Positions 24,865 through 33,979 of a stretch of 64,000 bases of DNA are shown piece by piece (the stretch's first letter is position 1; every line of letters begins with the position of its first letter). The translations under genes and the position numbers were made by a program. Source of the DNA: Nioella aestuarii (lineage in GTDB: Bacteria > Pseudomonadota > Alphaproteobacteria > Rhodobacterales > Rhodobacteraceae); contig NZ_JBPBBA010000008.1 in assembly GCF_050896395.1 (NCBI RefSeq), positions 1-64,000 on the forward strand, read 5' to 3'. The notes below the pieces were generated by a model. It did no database searches, was not told where the DNA came from, and saw only the letters and a program-made list of their open reading frames with translations.

Positions 24865-25800
24865 GTGGAGCGCGCTTTGCAGGCCACCATCAGATCAGCC
24901 GTTCAATTCAAGGGCATTGGGCTCCATTCCGGGCGTCCGGCGCGTTTGACGATTCATCCGGCTGCGGCGTCCTGCGGCATCTGGTTCCGGCGCACCGATA
25001 TCACCGACCGCGATAACATGATCCCGGCCCGCTATGACGCCGTTCCGCAAAGCCAGCTGTGCACGATCCTGCGCAACGAGGCGGGTGTCGAGGTGTCGAC
25101 CGTGGAACATGTGATGGCGGCCCTCGTCGGTTGCGGTGTTCACAATGCGCTTGTTGAGATTGACGGCCCCGAAGTCCCGATCCTCGACGGGTCGGCAGCG
25201 CAATTCGTGCGCGGCATTCTTTCCCGTGGCGTGCAGGGGCAGGGCAGCGCGATCACCGCGATCGAAATCCTAAAAGAAGTCAGCGTCGAACAAGGAGAGG
25301 CACGCGCCACTCTGCGCCCGTCCCCGCGCATGAAGATGCGGTTCGACATCGAGTTTCCCGATGCAGCCATTGGCCATCAAACCCGCGAGATGGACCTGAG
25401 CAACGGTCATTTCGTGCGCGAGCTGTGCGACAGCCGCACGTTCTGCCGTCAGGCGGATGTGGAATTCATGCAGGCCAACGGCCTGGCGCTTGGCGGTGTG
25501 CCCGGTGAAAACGCCGTGGTCGTGGATGGGGACAATGTGGTCAGCCCGGGCGGGTTGCGCCATGCGGATGAACCCGTGCGCCACAAAATGCTGGATGCGC
25601 TAGGTGATCTTGGCCTCGCGGGGGCACCGGTATTGGGCGAGTACGAGGGCGTGCGCGCCGGTCATATGCTGACCAATCAACTGCTTCGCAAGCTGTTCTC
25701 GACCCCTGGCGCGTGGCGGATGGTAGAATGCACGCCCGATCAGGCGGCGCAGTTGCCGGGTGTTGATTTGCACCCGGAAGACCTGTCCGCCGTTGCGTGA
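24865..25800 (+). CDS. lpxC: UDP-3-O-acyl-N-acetylglucosamine deacetylase LpxC
   Basis: A 311-residue zinc amidase for the committed step of lipid A synthesis. Zinc ligands fit H82 (in TVEHVMAAL), H240 and D244 (RHKMLDALGD), with H267 as the likely general acid. The GTG at 24865 gives the usual family N-terminus (ATIRSAVQFKGIGLHSG). A frame from 24799 adds 22 residues that do not look like LpxC. Coupling to dcw genes at this locus is standard in proteobacteria. Here a terminator separates them. Confidence 0.94.
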   Translation: MERALQATIRSAVQFKGIGLHSGRPARLTIHPAAASCGIWFRRTDITDRDNMIPARYDAVPQSQLCTILRNEAGVEVSTVEHVMAALVGCGVHNALVEIDGPEVPILDGSAAQFVRGILSRGVQGQGSAITAIEILKEVSVEQGEARATLRPSPRMKMRFDIEFPDAAIGHQTREMDLSNGHFVRELCDSRTFCRQADVEFMQANGLALGGVPGENAVVVDGDNVVSPGGLRHADEPVRHKMLDALGDLGLAGAPVLGEYEGVRAGHMLTNQLLRKLFSTPGAWRMVECTPDQAAQLPGVDLHPEDLSAVA

Positions 25801-25897
25801 AATGCGCAAGGGGCAATTCAGGCGTTTTGCCCTCAGAATTAATGTGCTAGGACCGTGTGCAGAGAGGGCAGGTGCGCAAACCTGCCGCATGTGACGC

Positions 25898-26770
25898 ATG
25901 AGGTTTCGGGCAATGGCACGGGGGCGGGGATTGCTGAGAACAGGGTTGAAAGCAAGTGTCGCTCTGGCGTTGGTCTTGTCGCTTTCGGCATGTGCCGGCT
26001 GGCGCAACCGAAACAACGAAACCCCGATCGAGGAAATGGAAGCGCAGCCGATTTTCCAGCAGGCCGAGGCCGAGCTGGAAGCGGAAGACTTCGATGGCGC
26101 TGCCGCCCTGTTCCTTGAGGTGGAGCGTCTGCATCCCTATTCCGAATGGGCCCGCCGTGCATTGATCATGGCCACTTATTCCTATCATCAGGACCAGGAT
26201 TACGAAAACAGCCGCGCCACTGCGCAGCGCTTTCTTGACTTTTATCCTGCCGATGAAGACGCCGCCTATGCCCAGTATTTGCTGGCGCTGTCCTACTACG
26301 ATCAGATCGACCAGGTGGGCCGTGACCAGGGCCTGACCTATCAGGCGTTGCAGGCCCTGCGCGTGGTGATCGAACGCTACCCGGATAGCGAATATGCAGC
26401 ATCGGCCATTCTGAAATTCGATCTCGCCTTTGACCATCTGGCAGGCAAGGAAATGGAAATCGGGCGCTACTATCTGCGCCGCGAGAACTATACGGCCGCG
26501 ATCAACCGGTTCCGCGTGGTCGTGGAACAGTTCCAGACCACCAGCCATACTCCCGAGGCGCTGCTGCGTCTGGTCGAGGCCTATCTGGCGCTTGGCCTGC
26601 CGAACGAAGCGCAGACCGCCGGTGCGATTCTGGGCCACAACTTCCAGGCGTCGCCTTTCTATGACGATGCCTACCGCCTGCTTAACGACCAGGAACTTGC
26701 GCCAGAGGCGTCCGGCGAAAGCTGGCTGCGGGAGATCTGGCAGCAGACTGTGCGTGGGGAATGGCTCTGA
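25898..26770 (+). CDS. bamD: Outer membrane assembly lipoprotein BamD (ComL)
   Basis: A 290-residue lipoprotein subunit of the beta-barrel assembly machine. Basic start, hydrophobic stretch, then a lipobox with the acylated cysteine at C32 (LSAC). TPR-like helical repeats fill the rest: FDGAAALFLEVERLHP, LDFYPADEDAAYAQYLLALSYYD and YTAAINRFRVVVEQF are typical. An ATG at 25913 is a possible shorter start. recN follows 24 nt later. Confidence 0.93.
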   Translation: MRFRAMARGRGLLRTGLKASVALALVLSLSACAGWRNRNNETPIEEMEAQPIFQQAEAELEAEDFDGAAALFLEVERLHPYSEWARRALIMATYSYHQDQDYENSRATAQRFLDFYPADEDAAYAQYLLALSYYDQIDQVGRDQGLTYQALQALRVVIERYPDSEYAASAILKFDLAFDHLAGKEMEIGRYYLRRENYTAAINRFRVVVEQFQTTSHTPEALLRLVEAYLALGLPNEAQTAGAILGHNFQASPFYDDAYRLLNDQELAPEASGESWLREIWQQTVRGEWL

Positions 26771-26794
26771 CGCGAAAGGGCCGTGAGGGCAGAG

Positions 26795-28444
26795 ATGCTG
26801 CGCAATCTCGACATTCGTGACATGTTGATCATCGACCGGTTGGAACTGAGCTTCCAGCCGGGTCTTAACGTGCTGACCGGCGAAACCGGGGCGGGCAAGT
26901 CGATCCTGCTCGACTCGCTTGGCTTCGTTCTGGGATGGCGGGGCCGTGCCGATCTGGTGCGTACGGGCGCGGAACAGGGCGAGGTGGAGGCGGTCTTTGA
27001 TCTGCCCCCGGGCCATGGCGCCCATGCGGTACTGGAAGAGGCAGGGCTGCCCGGCGGCGACGAACTGATCCTGCGGCGTGTGAACACCGCACAGGGGCGC
27101 AAGACGGCCTGGGTCAATGACCGGCGGGTGTCGGGCGAGGTGTTGCGAGCGCTGTCTGACACGCTGGTGGAACTGCACGGGCAGGGCGATGACCGGGGCT
27201 TGCTGGACCCGCGCGTGCATCGCGACATGCTGGACGATTTCGGCGGCCTTGGAGCGCAGCGGGATGAGGTTGCTGCCCTGTGGCGCGCTGTCTCGGCCGC
27301 AGGGCGGGCGCTGGCCGCAGCCGAGGCCGAAGCGGCCGAGCTGAAAGCCGAGGAAGAGTTTCTGCGCCATGCCGTTGCGGAGTTGGACAGGTTCGACCCG
27401 CAAGCGGGAGAGGAAGAAGAGCTCGATGCGCGTCGTCGCCTGATGCAGGGGGCCGAGAAGATGCGGTCCGATGTGGCCCGCGCGCTGGAAGCGCTCGGGA
27501 GCCAAGGGGGCGAAGGGGCGCTGTCAGATGCGCTGCGCTGGCTCGACGGGTTGTCGGACAAGGCGGAAGGTGGCCTGGAAGCGCCGATGGCGGCTCTGGA
27601 ACGCGCCCTGGTGGAACTGGGTGAAGCGCAGGCGGGGGTGGAAGCTTTTGCCGAGCGGCTGAGCTTCAACCCTGCGGAACTGGAGGAAACCGAAGAGCGG
27701 CTCTTTGCCTTGCGTGCGTTGGCCCGCAAGCACGGGGTTGCACCGGACGAACTGGGTGGCTTCGCGGATGAGCTGCGCGGACGACTGGACGCTTTGGATG
27801 GGTCGGTTGCGCATCTGGGGGCGCTGAAATCCGCCCGCGACGCAGCCCGCGCGGCCTTTGACACGGCGGCAAACGCCCTGACCGGCGCGCGTGCGGCCGC
27901 GGCGGAGCGGCTGGATGCGCGGATCATGAAGGAACTGGCACCGCTGAAGATGGAGCGCGCGGTGTTCGTGACAGAAATATCGCCTGCCGATCCCGGCCCC
28001 ACGGGACAGGATGCGGTGGTCTTTGCCGCACGCACCAATCCCGGCGCGCCAATTGGCCCCCTGAACAAGGTTGCCTCGGGCGGGGAATTGTCACGATTCC
28101 TGCTGGCCATGAAGGTCTGCCTGAGCGAACGGGCGACCGGATTGACAATGATCTTCGACGAGATCGACCGGGGCGTGGGCGGGGCGACCGCCGATGCGGT
28201 CGGGCGGCGATTGAAGGCGCTTGCCGATGGTGGTCAGGTGCTGGTGGTGACACACTCGCCGCAGGTGGCGGCCCTTGGGGCGCATCACTGGCGGGTGGAG
28301 AAGCGCGTTGAGGGCGAGATGACGCTGAGCCGTGTCGTGCCGCTTGGCAGGGACGATCGGGTTGGCGAAGTGGCACGGATGCTTTCGGGCGACACGGTAA
28401 CCGAGGCAGCGCATCAGGCGGCTCGGGAATTGCTGAAACTGTAG
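26795..28444 (+). CDS. recN: DNA repair ATPase RecN
   Basis: A 549-residue SMC-like ATPase acting in double-strand break repair. Walker A GETGAGKS is at 29-36. Coiled-coil arms rich in Ala, Glu and Arg occupy the middle. The C-terminal half has the LSRFLLAMK signature and Walker B MIFDEIDRGVGG. The ATG at 26795 is preferred to a GTG 12 nt upstream, since GAGGG is well placed. No LexA-type site was recognised upstream. It probably shares a transcript with bamD. Confidence 0.94.
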   Translation: MLRNLDIRDMLIIDRLELSFQPGLNVLTGETGAGKSILLDSLGFVLGWRGRADLVRTGAEQGEVEAVFDLPPGHGAHAVLEEAGLPGGDELILRRVNTAQGRKTAWVNDRRVSGEVLRALSDTLVELHGQGDDRGLLDPRVHRDMLDDFGGLGAQRDEVAALWRAVSAAGRALAAAEAEAAELKAEEEFLRHAVAELDRFDPQAGEEEELDARRRLMQGAEKMRSDVARALEALGSQGGEGALSDALRWLDGLSDKAEGGLEAPMAALERALVELGEAQAGVEAFAERLSFNPAELEETEERLFALRALARKHGVAPDELGGFADELRGRLDALDGSVAHLGALKSARDAARAAFDTAANALTGARAAAAERLDARIMKELAPLKMERAVFVTEISPADPGPTGQDAVVFAARTNPGAPIGPLNKVASGGELSRFLLAMKVCLSERATGLTMIFDEIDRGVGGATADAVGRRLKALADGGQVLVVTHSPQVAALGAHHWRVEKRVEGEMTLSRVVPLGRDDRVGEVARMLSGDTVTEAAHQAARELLKL

Positions 28445-28445
28445 A

Positions 28446-28538
28446 CGGTTTCGCCGCCTGACGGCGTCGATCCGGGAGCGGCCCTCGTCAAGCCCCTTCG
28501 GGGCCCTCCTCGGGCCGCGTTGCCACGGGATATCGGGA
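28446..28538 (+). repeat. Dispersed intergenic repeat, copy 2
   Basis: Starts 2 bp after the recN stop codon. It shares CGGTTTCGCCGC, GCGTCGA, GAGCGGCCCT, the CCGCGTTGCCACGGG block and ATATCGGGA with copy 1, but the middle hairpin has a different sequence (CCCCTTCGGGG). Different bases with the same fold in the middle argue for selection on structure. Confidence 0.75.
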
Positions 28539-28599
28539 GGTGTGATATGAGACGATCCCGCGTCAGGCTGGTTTTGAGCGATTGGCAATCCGCTGAGAA

Positions 28600-28631
28600 G
28601 CCCTGAAGCCGGGATCTGCCCGCTTCAGGGC
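28600..28631 (+). terminator. 10-bp hairpin after recN, possible terminator
   Basis: GCCCTGAAGC (28600-28609) pairs perfectly with GCTTCAGGGC (28622-28631), followed by CTTTGC. The T tract is poor, so it could be a weak terminator for recN or part of the larger folded region that continues to 28722. Confidence 0.5.
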
Positions 28632-28646
28632 CTTTGCAAGCCTTTT

Positions 28647-28722
28647 GCCGTCCCCTGGCCTGTCAAGGCCAAGCCGCCTTGCGGCGGGCGCTTACGCGCG
28701 CCTTGACAGGCCAGGGGACGGC
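28647..28722. repeat. 23-bp perfect inverted repeat (long hairpin)
   Basis: Two 23-bp arms (28647-28669 and 28700-28722) are exact reverse complements around a 30-nt centre. The centre contains further small stems (GCCGC-CTT-GCGGC; GCGC-TTAC-GCGC). The arm begins GCCGTCCCCTGG. No T tract follows and no target-site duplication is visible at the flanks. It is far longer than a normal terminator and reads as a mobile or REP-like hairpin, or a structured RNA element. Confidence 0.85.
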
Positions 28723-28773
28723 GTCCGACGTGACTGACATCGAGATTTTCATTGCTTTAAAAAGCGGTTAGGG

Positions 28774-30516
28774 ATGGGGAGAGCCGGTGCGCAGCGGGCG
28801 GGCCGGGCAATCAAGAGGAATGCGCCCTTGGCAGGCGAGAGACAGCCCTTTTTCCGCCAGCAGCTGACCCAGGCGGTGACGGCTGCCAAAAGCGGGTGGG
28901 AGGTGCTGCGCCACAAGGGGCCAAGCCAGATCCAGTTCTGGTTCATTGCGCTGGCTGTCGGTATTGCCGCAGGATTTGCGGCGTTGTTCTTTCGCAAGGG
29001 CATCGACTGGCTGCAAAGCACGATCTACGGCGTTGAAGACCCGCGGATGCTGCACAGCTTCGCCGAAGGCCTGCCGTGGTTTTTGATCCTAGTCGCACCG
29101 ATCATCGGCGGTTTGATCGTCGGCTTGATCCTGCACTGGTTCACACCTGATGGCCGGGTGCGGGCGGTGGCCGATGTGATCGAGGGGGCGGCACTGGCCG
29201 ATGGCCGGGTAGAGCAGAAGGCCGGGATCGCCTCGGCTGTTGCGTCGCTGATCACACTGTCATCGGGCGGGTCAACGGGGCGAGAGGGGCCGGTTGTGCA
29301 CCTGGCGGGCGTGGTCTCATCCCGCGTGTCGGACTGGATCAAGGCCGATGGGATCACGGGCCGCGACCTTTTGGGCTGTGCGGTGGCGGCGGCGGTCTCG
29401 GCCTCGTTCAACGCGCCCATTGCCGGGGCTCTCTTTGCTCTTGAGGTGGTTCTGCGCCATTTCGCGGTACATGCCTTTGCGCCAATCGTTATCGCGTCTG
29501 TCGCGGGAACGGTGATCAACAGGCTGGAATTTGGCGACATGACCGAATTCCATCTGGGCACCGACAGCGCGCTGGAATTTTACGTGGAGTTGCCGGCCTT
29601 TCTGCTGCTTGGACTTCTTGCAGGCGTCATCGCCGCCGTCTTCATGCGCGCGATGTTCTGGGCCGATGATCTGGGCAGCGTGGTGCAGCGGGCCACGGGG
29701 ATGCCGCGTTGGCTGAGACCGGCCGTAGCCGGGGCGTTTCTTGGGGCCATCGCCATTGCCTTTCCGCATATCATCGGGGTGGGCTATGAAACGACCTCTG
29801 CCGCGCTGACCGGCGAATTGCTGCTGCATGAGGCGATTGTCTTTGCCATTCTCAAGGTCATCGCCGTTGGGATCACCATGGGCGGACGCATGGGCGGCGG
29901 GGTCTTTTCGCCTTCACTGATGATCGGGGCGCTGACTGGGTTGGCCTTCGGGATGATCGCCACGGGGATCTTCCCCGATGTGTCGGGGTCCGAGACGCTT
30001 TATGCTCTTGCAGGGATGGGCGCAGTGGCCGCGGCGGTTCTGGGCGCGCCGATATCGACGACGCTGATCGTTTTTGAACTGACTGGGGACTGGCAGACGG
30101 GGCTTGCGGTGATGGTGTCTGTGTCGCTGTCGACCGCCGTGGCCAGCCGAATGGTCGACCGGTCCTTCTTCCTGACGCAACTGGAGCGGCGCAACATCCA
30201 TCTGGCCGCCGGGCCGCAGGCGTATCTGCTTGGCATGTTCCGGGTGGCAAAGGTGATGCGGCCGCTGGATCACGAGCGGACCGCTGACAGTGAGGCGCTG
30301 CTGACCTTGGTCGAACAGGGCGTTTACCTAGAGATGAACGCAACGCTGGAACGGGCGATGCCGATATTCGAACGCACCGGGCTGGACGTCATTCCGGTGG
30401 TGACGCTGGCCCCCGGCGATGCCCCCCCGGCCCTGGAAGGTGCACTTTATCAGGTCGATGCGCTCAAGGCGTATAACCGCGCGCTGGCCGCGACAGCGGC
30501 AGAGGAACATAGCTGA
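28774..30516 (+). CDS. ClC family chloride channel/transporter
   Basis: A 580-residue polytopic membrane protein of the voltage-gated chloride channel family. Family motifs are GGSTGREGP near 166-174 and GGGVFSPSLMIG near 373-384, which line the anion pathway, with about ten or more hydrophobic segments between 50 and 460. The C-terminal 100 residues look like a partial CBS region. The ATG at 28774 has TTAGGG close by. Prokaryotic ClCs are either H+/Cl- exchangers or channels. The sequence alone does not settle which. Confidence 0.9.
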   Translation: MGRAGAQRAGRAIKRNAPLAGERQPFFRQQLTQAVTAAKSGWEVLRHKGPSQIQFWFIALAVGIAAGFAALFFRKGIDWLQSTIYGVEDPRMLHSFAEGLPWFLILVAPIIGGLIVGLILHWFTPDGRVRAVADVIEGAALADGRVEQKAGIASAVASLITLSSGGSTGREGPVVHLAGVVSSRVSDWIKADGITGRDLLGCAVAAAVSASFNAPIAGALFALEVVLRHFAVHAFAPIVIASVAGTVINRLEFGDMTEFHLGTDSALEFYVELPAFLLLGLLAGVIAAVFMRAMFWADDLGSVVQRATGMPRWLRPAVAGAFLGAIAIAFPHIIGVGYETTSAALTGELLLHEAIVFAILKVIAVGITMGGRMGGGVFSPSLMIGALTGLAFGMIATGIFPDVSGSETLYALAGMGAVAAAVLGAPISTTLIVFELTGDWQTGLAVMVSVSLSTAVASRMVDRSFFLTQLERRNIHLAAGPQAYLLGMFRVAKVMRPLDHERTADSEALLTLVEQGVYLEMNATLERAMPIFERTGLDVIPVVTLAPGDAPPALEGALYQVDALKAYNRALAATAAEEHS

Positions 30517-30585
30517 GCCGGCTTCGGGATCGGCACAACCCGTGCTAGCGTATCGGTATTGATTGCTTGATTTGAGGATGCCCCG

Positions 30586-31689
30586 ATGCCCGTTTCGCGC
30601 CGCCTCCACGCCATTTGTGGCCTGTGCCTGTCCATGTGCCTTGGCTTTCCTGCGCTTGCCGATGACCCGCCGGTGACTTCTGCCTTTCGGATGATGCTGG
30701 ATGCGATGCCAGATGTGGCAGACGCGCCCGCCGGGGCCTATCAGATCGACTTCGGCGACGTGCGCATGGCGCGGGTGTTTTTGGAAAGGGCCGGGGCTGT
30801 GCCTGTCGATGCGGAAGATCGGGCCATGATGGCGTTGCTGCGGGGTGGAACGCAGATCTTTGCCCGCTCGGCATCCGCCGATGAAAGCAGCTTTCGCAGC
30901 GCCAACGGATTTGGCTTTGCGGATGTGGAAACCAACCTGCAATACGCCCGGCCACCGATGTGGCTGAACATGGTTTCACTTGGGTTTGGCACGGGCGCAT
31001 CCGTGGCGCAGGGCCTGCCGGAGGCGGGGTTCACGCCCGAGGAACGGCACGGACAATCAGTCTTCTGGCGCGGTGAACAGGATTACGCGGTGATGCAGCC
31101 TGATCTGCCGCCCGATGACCTGTATGGCGGGGCTGTGCGACGGTCTGTTCGGTTGGCCCTGTCGGGGGATGTGCTGGCCTTTTCGAATGGGTGGCCGGTG
31201 CTGGACACGGTCCTGACACCGGATCTGCCGCGCGTGACCGAGGATGGAAATGTGCGCACCCTTCTCGATGCTTTGGACCTGGCGGCGCACGAGGATGAAC
31301 ACATGATCTTGGCCTCTCTGTTCATCGACATATTGCCCGCCGAATACCCCTCGCCCCTAATAACGGCAGATCTTTTTGGTGATGACGGGCATGTGACGCT
31401 GGTTGCTTTCCTGCCGACGTATATCATTCCAGCGCGAGATCAGGTGGCGCGACTGCAGGCGAATCTGTGGGGCGTGCCGATCAACAGCGAGGGTGACGGG
31501 TTTGCCGAGATCATTGATGCCGAGGCCGAGGTGCTGCTGATCGAAGCGGATCAGCCGGCTATTGTGATACGGCTGGAAACGGCGGTTGACCCTGACCGGA
31601 ACCGCCTGGTGCTGAACCGGGGCTATGGCGCGTTTCAGTCACTGATGATGCGGCGCGATTTCGATCGGCTGTTAAACGACATCCCCTGA
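30586..31689 (+). CDS. Secreted protein of unknown function
   Basis: A 367-residue protein with a clear signal peptide (hydrophobic 9-22, cleavage likely after ALA at about 25). The mature part is acidic, mixed alpha/beta in appearance, without repeats, cysteine pairs or catalytic motifs that I recognise. A GAGGA SD precedes the ATG. It ends one base before the convergent DUF427 gene. Likely periplasmic. No partner is suggested by the neighbours. Confidence 0.8.
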   Translation: MPVSRRLHAICGLCLSMCLGFPALADDPPVTSAFRMMLDAMPDVADAPAGAYQIDFGDVRMARVFLERAGAVPVDAEDRAMMALLRGGTQIFARSASADESSFRSANGFGFADVETNLQYARPPMWLNMVSLGFGTGASVAQGLPEAGFTPEERHGQSVFWRGEQDYAVMQPDLPPDDLYGGAVRRSVRLALSGDVLAFSNGWPVLDTVLTPDLPRVTEDGNVRTLLDALDLAAHEDEHMILASLFIDILPAEYPSPLITADLFGDDGHVTLVAFLPTYIIPARDQVARLQANLWGVPINSEGDGFAEIIDAEAEVLLIEADQPAIVIRLETAVDPDRNRLVLNRGYGAFQSLMMRRDFDRLLNDIP

Positions 31690-32031
31690 TCAGAGCTTTT
31701 CCACTGCCACGAGGTTTGGATAGAAGGCGATGTAGCCCGCGATTTCAGCGGCAGCTTCGGTCGGGGCTTCGTAGCTCCAGGCGGCGTTCTTGATGACGTT
31801 CGACTTGGTTACGATCGAGAAATAGATGGCATCCCCCTTGAACGGGCAATGGCTGGTCTGTTCGGATGCGTCGAGGAATGCCATGCCGATATCTTCGCGG
31901 GGGAAGTAGATGACGGGGGGGTAGTCGCCCTCGGTCAATTCCAGTGCGTTCTTGGATTCACCCAAAACAGCCCCACCGGCGCGCACAACCCATGTGCCCG
32001 CGGCTTTGCGAATAGTGATATGGTTCGTCAT
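31690..32031 (-). CDS. DUF427 domain protein
   Basis: A 113-residue soluble protein of the DUF427 family: YPPVIYFPREDI at about 37-48 and TSHCPFKGDAIYFSI near 59-73 are its conserved core, a compact beta-tent fold. Function is not established for the family. It is adjacent to and co-directional with the peptidase at 32105-33922, 73 bp apart, and could share its transcript. Confidence 0.9.
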   Translation of the reverse strand: MTNHITIRKAAGTWVVRAGGAVLGESKNALELTEGDYPPVIYFPREDIGMAFLDASEQTSHCPFKGDAIYFSIVTKSNVIKNAAWSYEAPTEAAAEIAGYIAFYPNLVAVEKL

Positions 32032-32104
32032 GTTCTTCCCTCTCCCTCGTCCGTAAACGCGTTATTCCCGGCACGATCTGCCGTTTTCCTGTAACAGGGT
32101 TATG

Positions 32105-33922
32105 TCACAGAGGCGCCGTGGCCCGATCCAGCCAATCTGCCGTATCAGACGGAAGGTGCGATCGCAGTTTTTCGGCGGTTTGCGCATGATAGGCGTCAAT
32201 CCACGCGATTTCGTCCCTGTTCATCGCATCTGCGTCAATGAGACGCCGGTCGATGGGCGCCCAGGTGATGGTTTCGAAGTCCAGCATCTCTCGATCGTCC
32301 GCTCCGGGCAGGGCGGGGGCTTCGCGCACCACGATCAGGTTCTCGATGCGGATGCCGAAGGCGCCTTCGCGATAATATCCCGGTTCATTGGACAAGATCA
32401 TGCCCGGCAGCAAGGGCAGGGTGGACACCCGGCTGATGCGTTGCGGGCCCTCATGAACAGACAGATAGACGCCGACGCCATGCCCTGTCCCGTGGTCAAA
32501 ATCGCGCCCGGCCTGCCAGAGAGGCATTCGTGCAAGCGAGTCCAGGTCGCGCCCCGCGATCCCCTTGGGAAAGCGGGCGCGGCTGACAGCGATCATGCCG
32601 CGCAGCACCTGCGTGAAAGCGGTGCGTTCTTCGTCACCTACGTCGCCAACGGCGATGGTGCGGGTGATATCGGTGGTGCCATCTTCGTACTGCGCGCCGC
32701 TATCGACCAGATAAATCTGTCCCGGCGTGATCGTCGCGTTGGACGCTTCGGACACCCGGTAATGGGGCAGGGCGGCATGGGGACCGGCGGCAGAGATCGT
32801 ATCGAAAGAGATGTCCTTCAAAACCCCGGTCTCTGTGCGGAGCTTTTCCAGTTGGCGAACGCAGTCAATCTCGGTCAGCTGACCCTTGGGGGCCTCTTCG
32901 TCGAACCAGTGAAGAAAGCGGGCAAAGGCCACCCCGTCGCGGATATGGGCGGCTGTCGTGGCCTTGATCTCGGCGGCGGTTTTACGCGCTTTTGGCAGAA
33001 TGCAGGGGTCTTGCCCTGACACGATCTCGACCCCGGCGGCCTCCAGCACGATCCGCACACGATGCGGCGCGGTCGCGGGATCGACGCGGACGGGACCGTT
33101 AAGAGAGGCCAGGGACGCTTCGAAATCATCCCAATGCCGGATGGTGATATCTGGATCGGGTCCAAGCGTTGCGAACTTCTCGGGCTCGCTGAACAGGGTC
33201 ACATGGCCCCTGCTGTCGATGATCGCGAACGCCTGAACAACAGGCAGATGCGGCAGGTCGCCACCACGGATATTGAGCAGCCAACAGATGGAATCGGGCA
33301 ATGTAAGCACCGCTGCGGCTTGCCCTGCCTTGGTCAGAGCACCGGAGATCTCGGCGCGTTTCTCACCCAATGTTTTCCCTGCGATTTCAACGGGGAAACC
33401 GGTTGCCGGGGCATCGGGGCTATCGGGCTGATCGGTCCAAATCGTGTCGATCCTGTTGTCCACTGGGCGCAGCGAGATCTGCGACGGCGTTAGCGCCGCT
33501 TCAAGGCGGTCGATCTCCTGACTGGTGTGCAACCAGGGGTCAAATCCTACGATCCCGCCCTTTGGCAGATGCTCTTTCAGCCAATCTTCCAAGGCAGTTT
33601 CAGGCCAGTGCACCGGAGTGAAATCCGCAAGCGCCACCTGATCTTTGACCTGCACCCGGTAACGCCCGTCGATGAAGACGCCCGCAATGTCAGGCAGCAC
33701 CGCACAGAACCCGGCAGATCCGGTGAACCCCGTCAGCCATGCCAGCCGTTCATCCCGTTCCGCAACGTATTCGCCCTGATGGGCATCAGCGCGTGGCACG
33801 AGGAAACCGGACAACCCATGCGCGGCCAGATCGGCACGCAATGCTGCCAGACGCGGCGGCCCCTGTTCGGGGCTGGTTGCGGCGGAAAAGCTTTGGAAAC
33901 GGGTGGGGCTGGTATCGGTCAT
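32105..33922 (-). CDS. Xaa-Pro aminopeptidase (M24B family)
   Basis: A 605-residue cytosolic metallopeptidase that removes N-terminal residues before proline. Two creatinase-like N-terminal domains (RADAHQGEYVAERDERLAWLTGFTGSAG) precede the pita-bread catalytic domain. Its metal ligands appear in DSGAQYEDGTTDITRT (two Asp), GTGHGVG (His), SNEPGYY (Glu) and IRIENL (Glu). The long three-domain form resembles eukaryotic cytosolic aminopeptidase P. The gene stands alone or with DUF427 downstream. Confidence 0.92.
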   Translation of the reverse strand: MTDTSPTRFQSFSAATSPEQGPPRLAALRADLAAHGLSGFLVPRADAHQGEYVAERDERLAWLTGFTGSAGFCAVLPDIAGVFIDGRYRVQVKDQVALADFTPVHWPETALEDWLKEHLPKGGIVGFDPWLHTSQEIDRLEAALTPSQISLRPVDNRIDTIWTDQPDSPDAPATGFPVEIAGKTLGEKRAEISGALTKAGQAAAVLTLPDSICWLLNIRGGDLPHLPVVQAFAIIDSRGHVTLFSEPEKFATLGPDPDITIRHWDDFEASLASLNGPVRVDPATAPHRVRIVLEAAGVEIVSGQDPCILPKARKTAAEIKATTAAHIRDGVAFARFLHWFDEEAPKGQLTEIDCVRQLEKLRTETGVLKDISFDTISAAGPHAALPHYRVSEASNATITPGQIYLVDSGAQYEDGTTDITRTIAVGDVGDEERTAFTQVLRGMIAVSRARFPKGIAGRDLDSLARMPLWQAGRDFDHGTGHGVGVYLSVHEGPQRISRVSTLPLLPGMILSNEPGYYREGAFGIRIENLIVVREAPALPGADDREMLDFETITWAPIDRRLIDADAMNRDEIAWIDAYHAQTAEKLRSHLPSDTADWLDRATAPL

Positions 33923-33979
33923 GGCGCGGAGCCTGCACCGAGGCGCGCAGATTGTCCATTGCTGCCGTTGCGGCCGGTG

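Larger units (their letters stand above)
28445..28773. other. Structured intergenic region between recN and clcA
   Basis: A 329-bp gap with three nested kinds of structure: a dispersed repeat copy (28446-28538), a 10-bp hairpin (28600-28631) and a long perfect inverted repeat (28647-28722). A 19-codon frame (28547-28606) with a GGGAGG SD lies between the first two. The last 50 bp are AT-richer and probably hold the clcA promoter. Confidence 0.7.

Noticed and set aside
25847..28110. Two long minus-strand frames opposite bamD and recN
   Set aside because: Both are mirror frames of conserved genes. One is Ser/Arg/Pro-rich noise.
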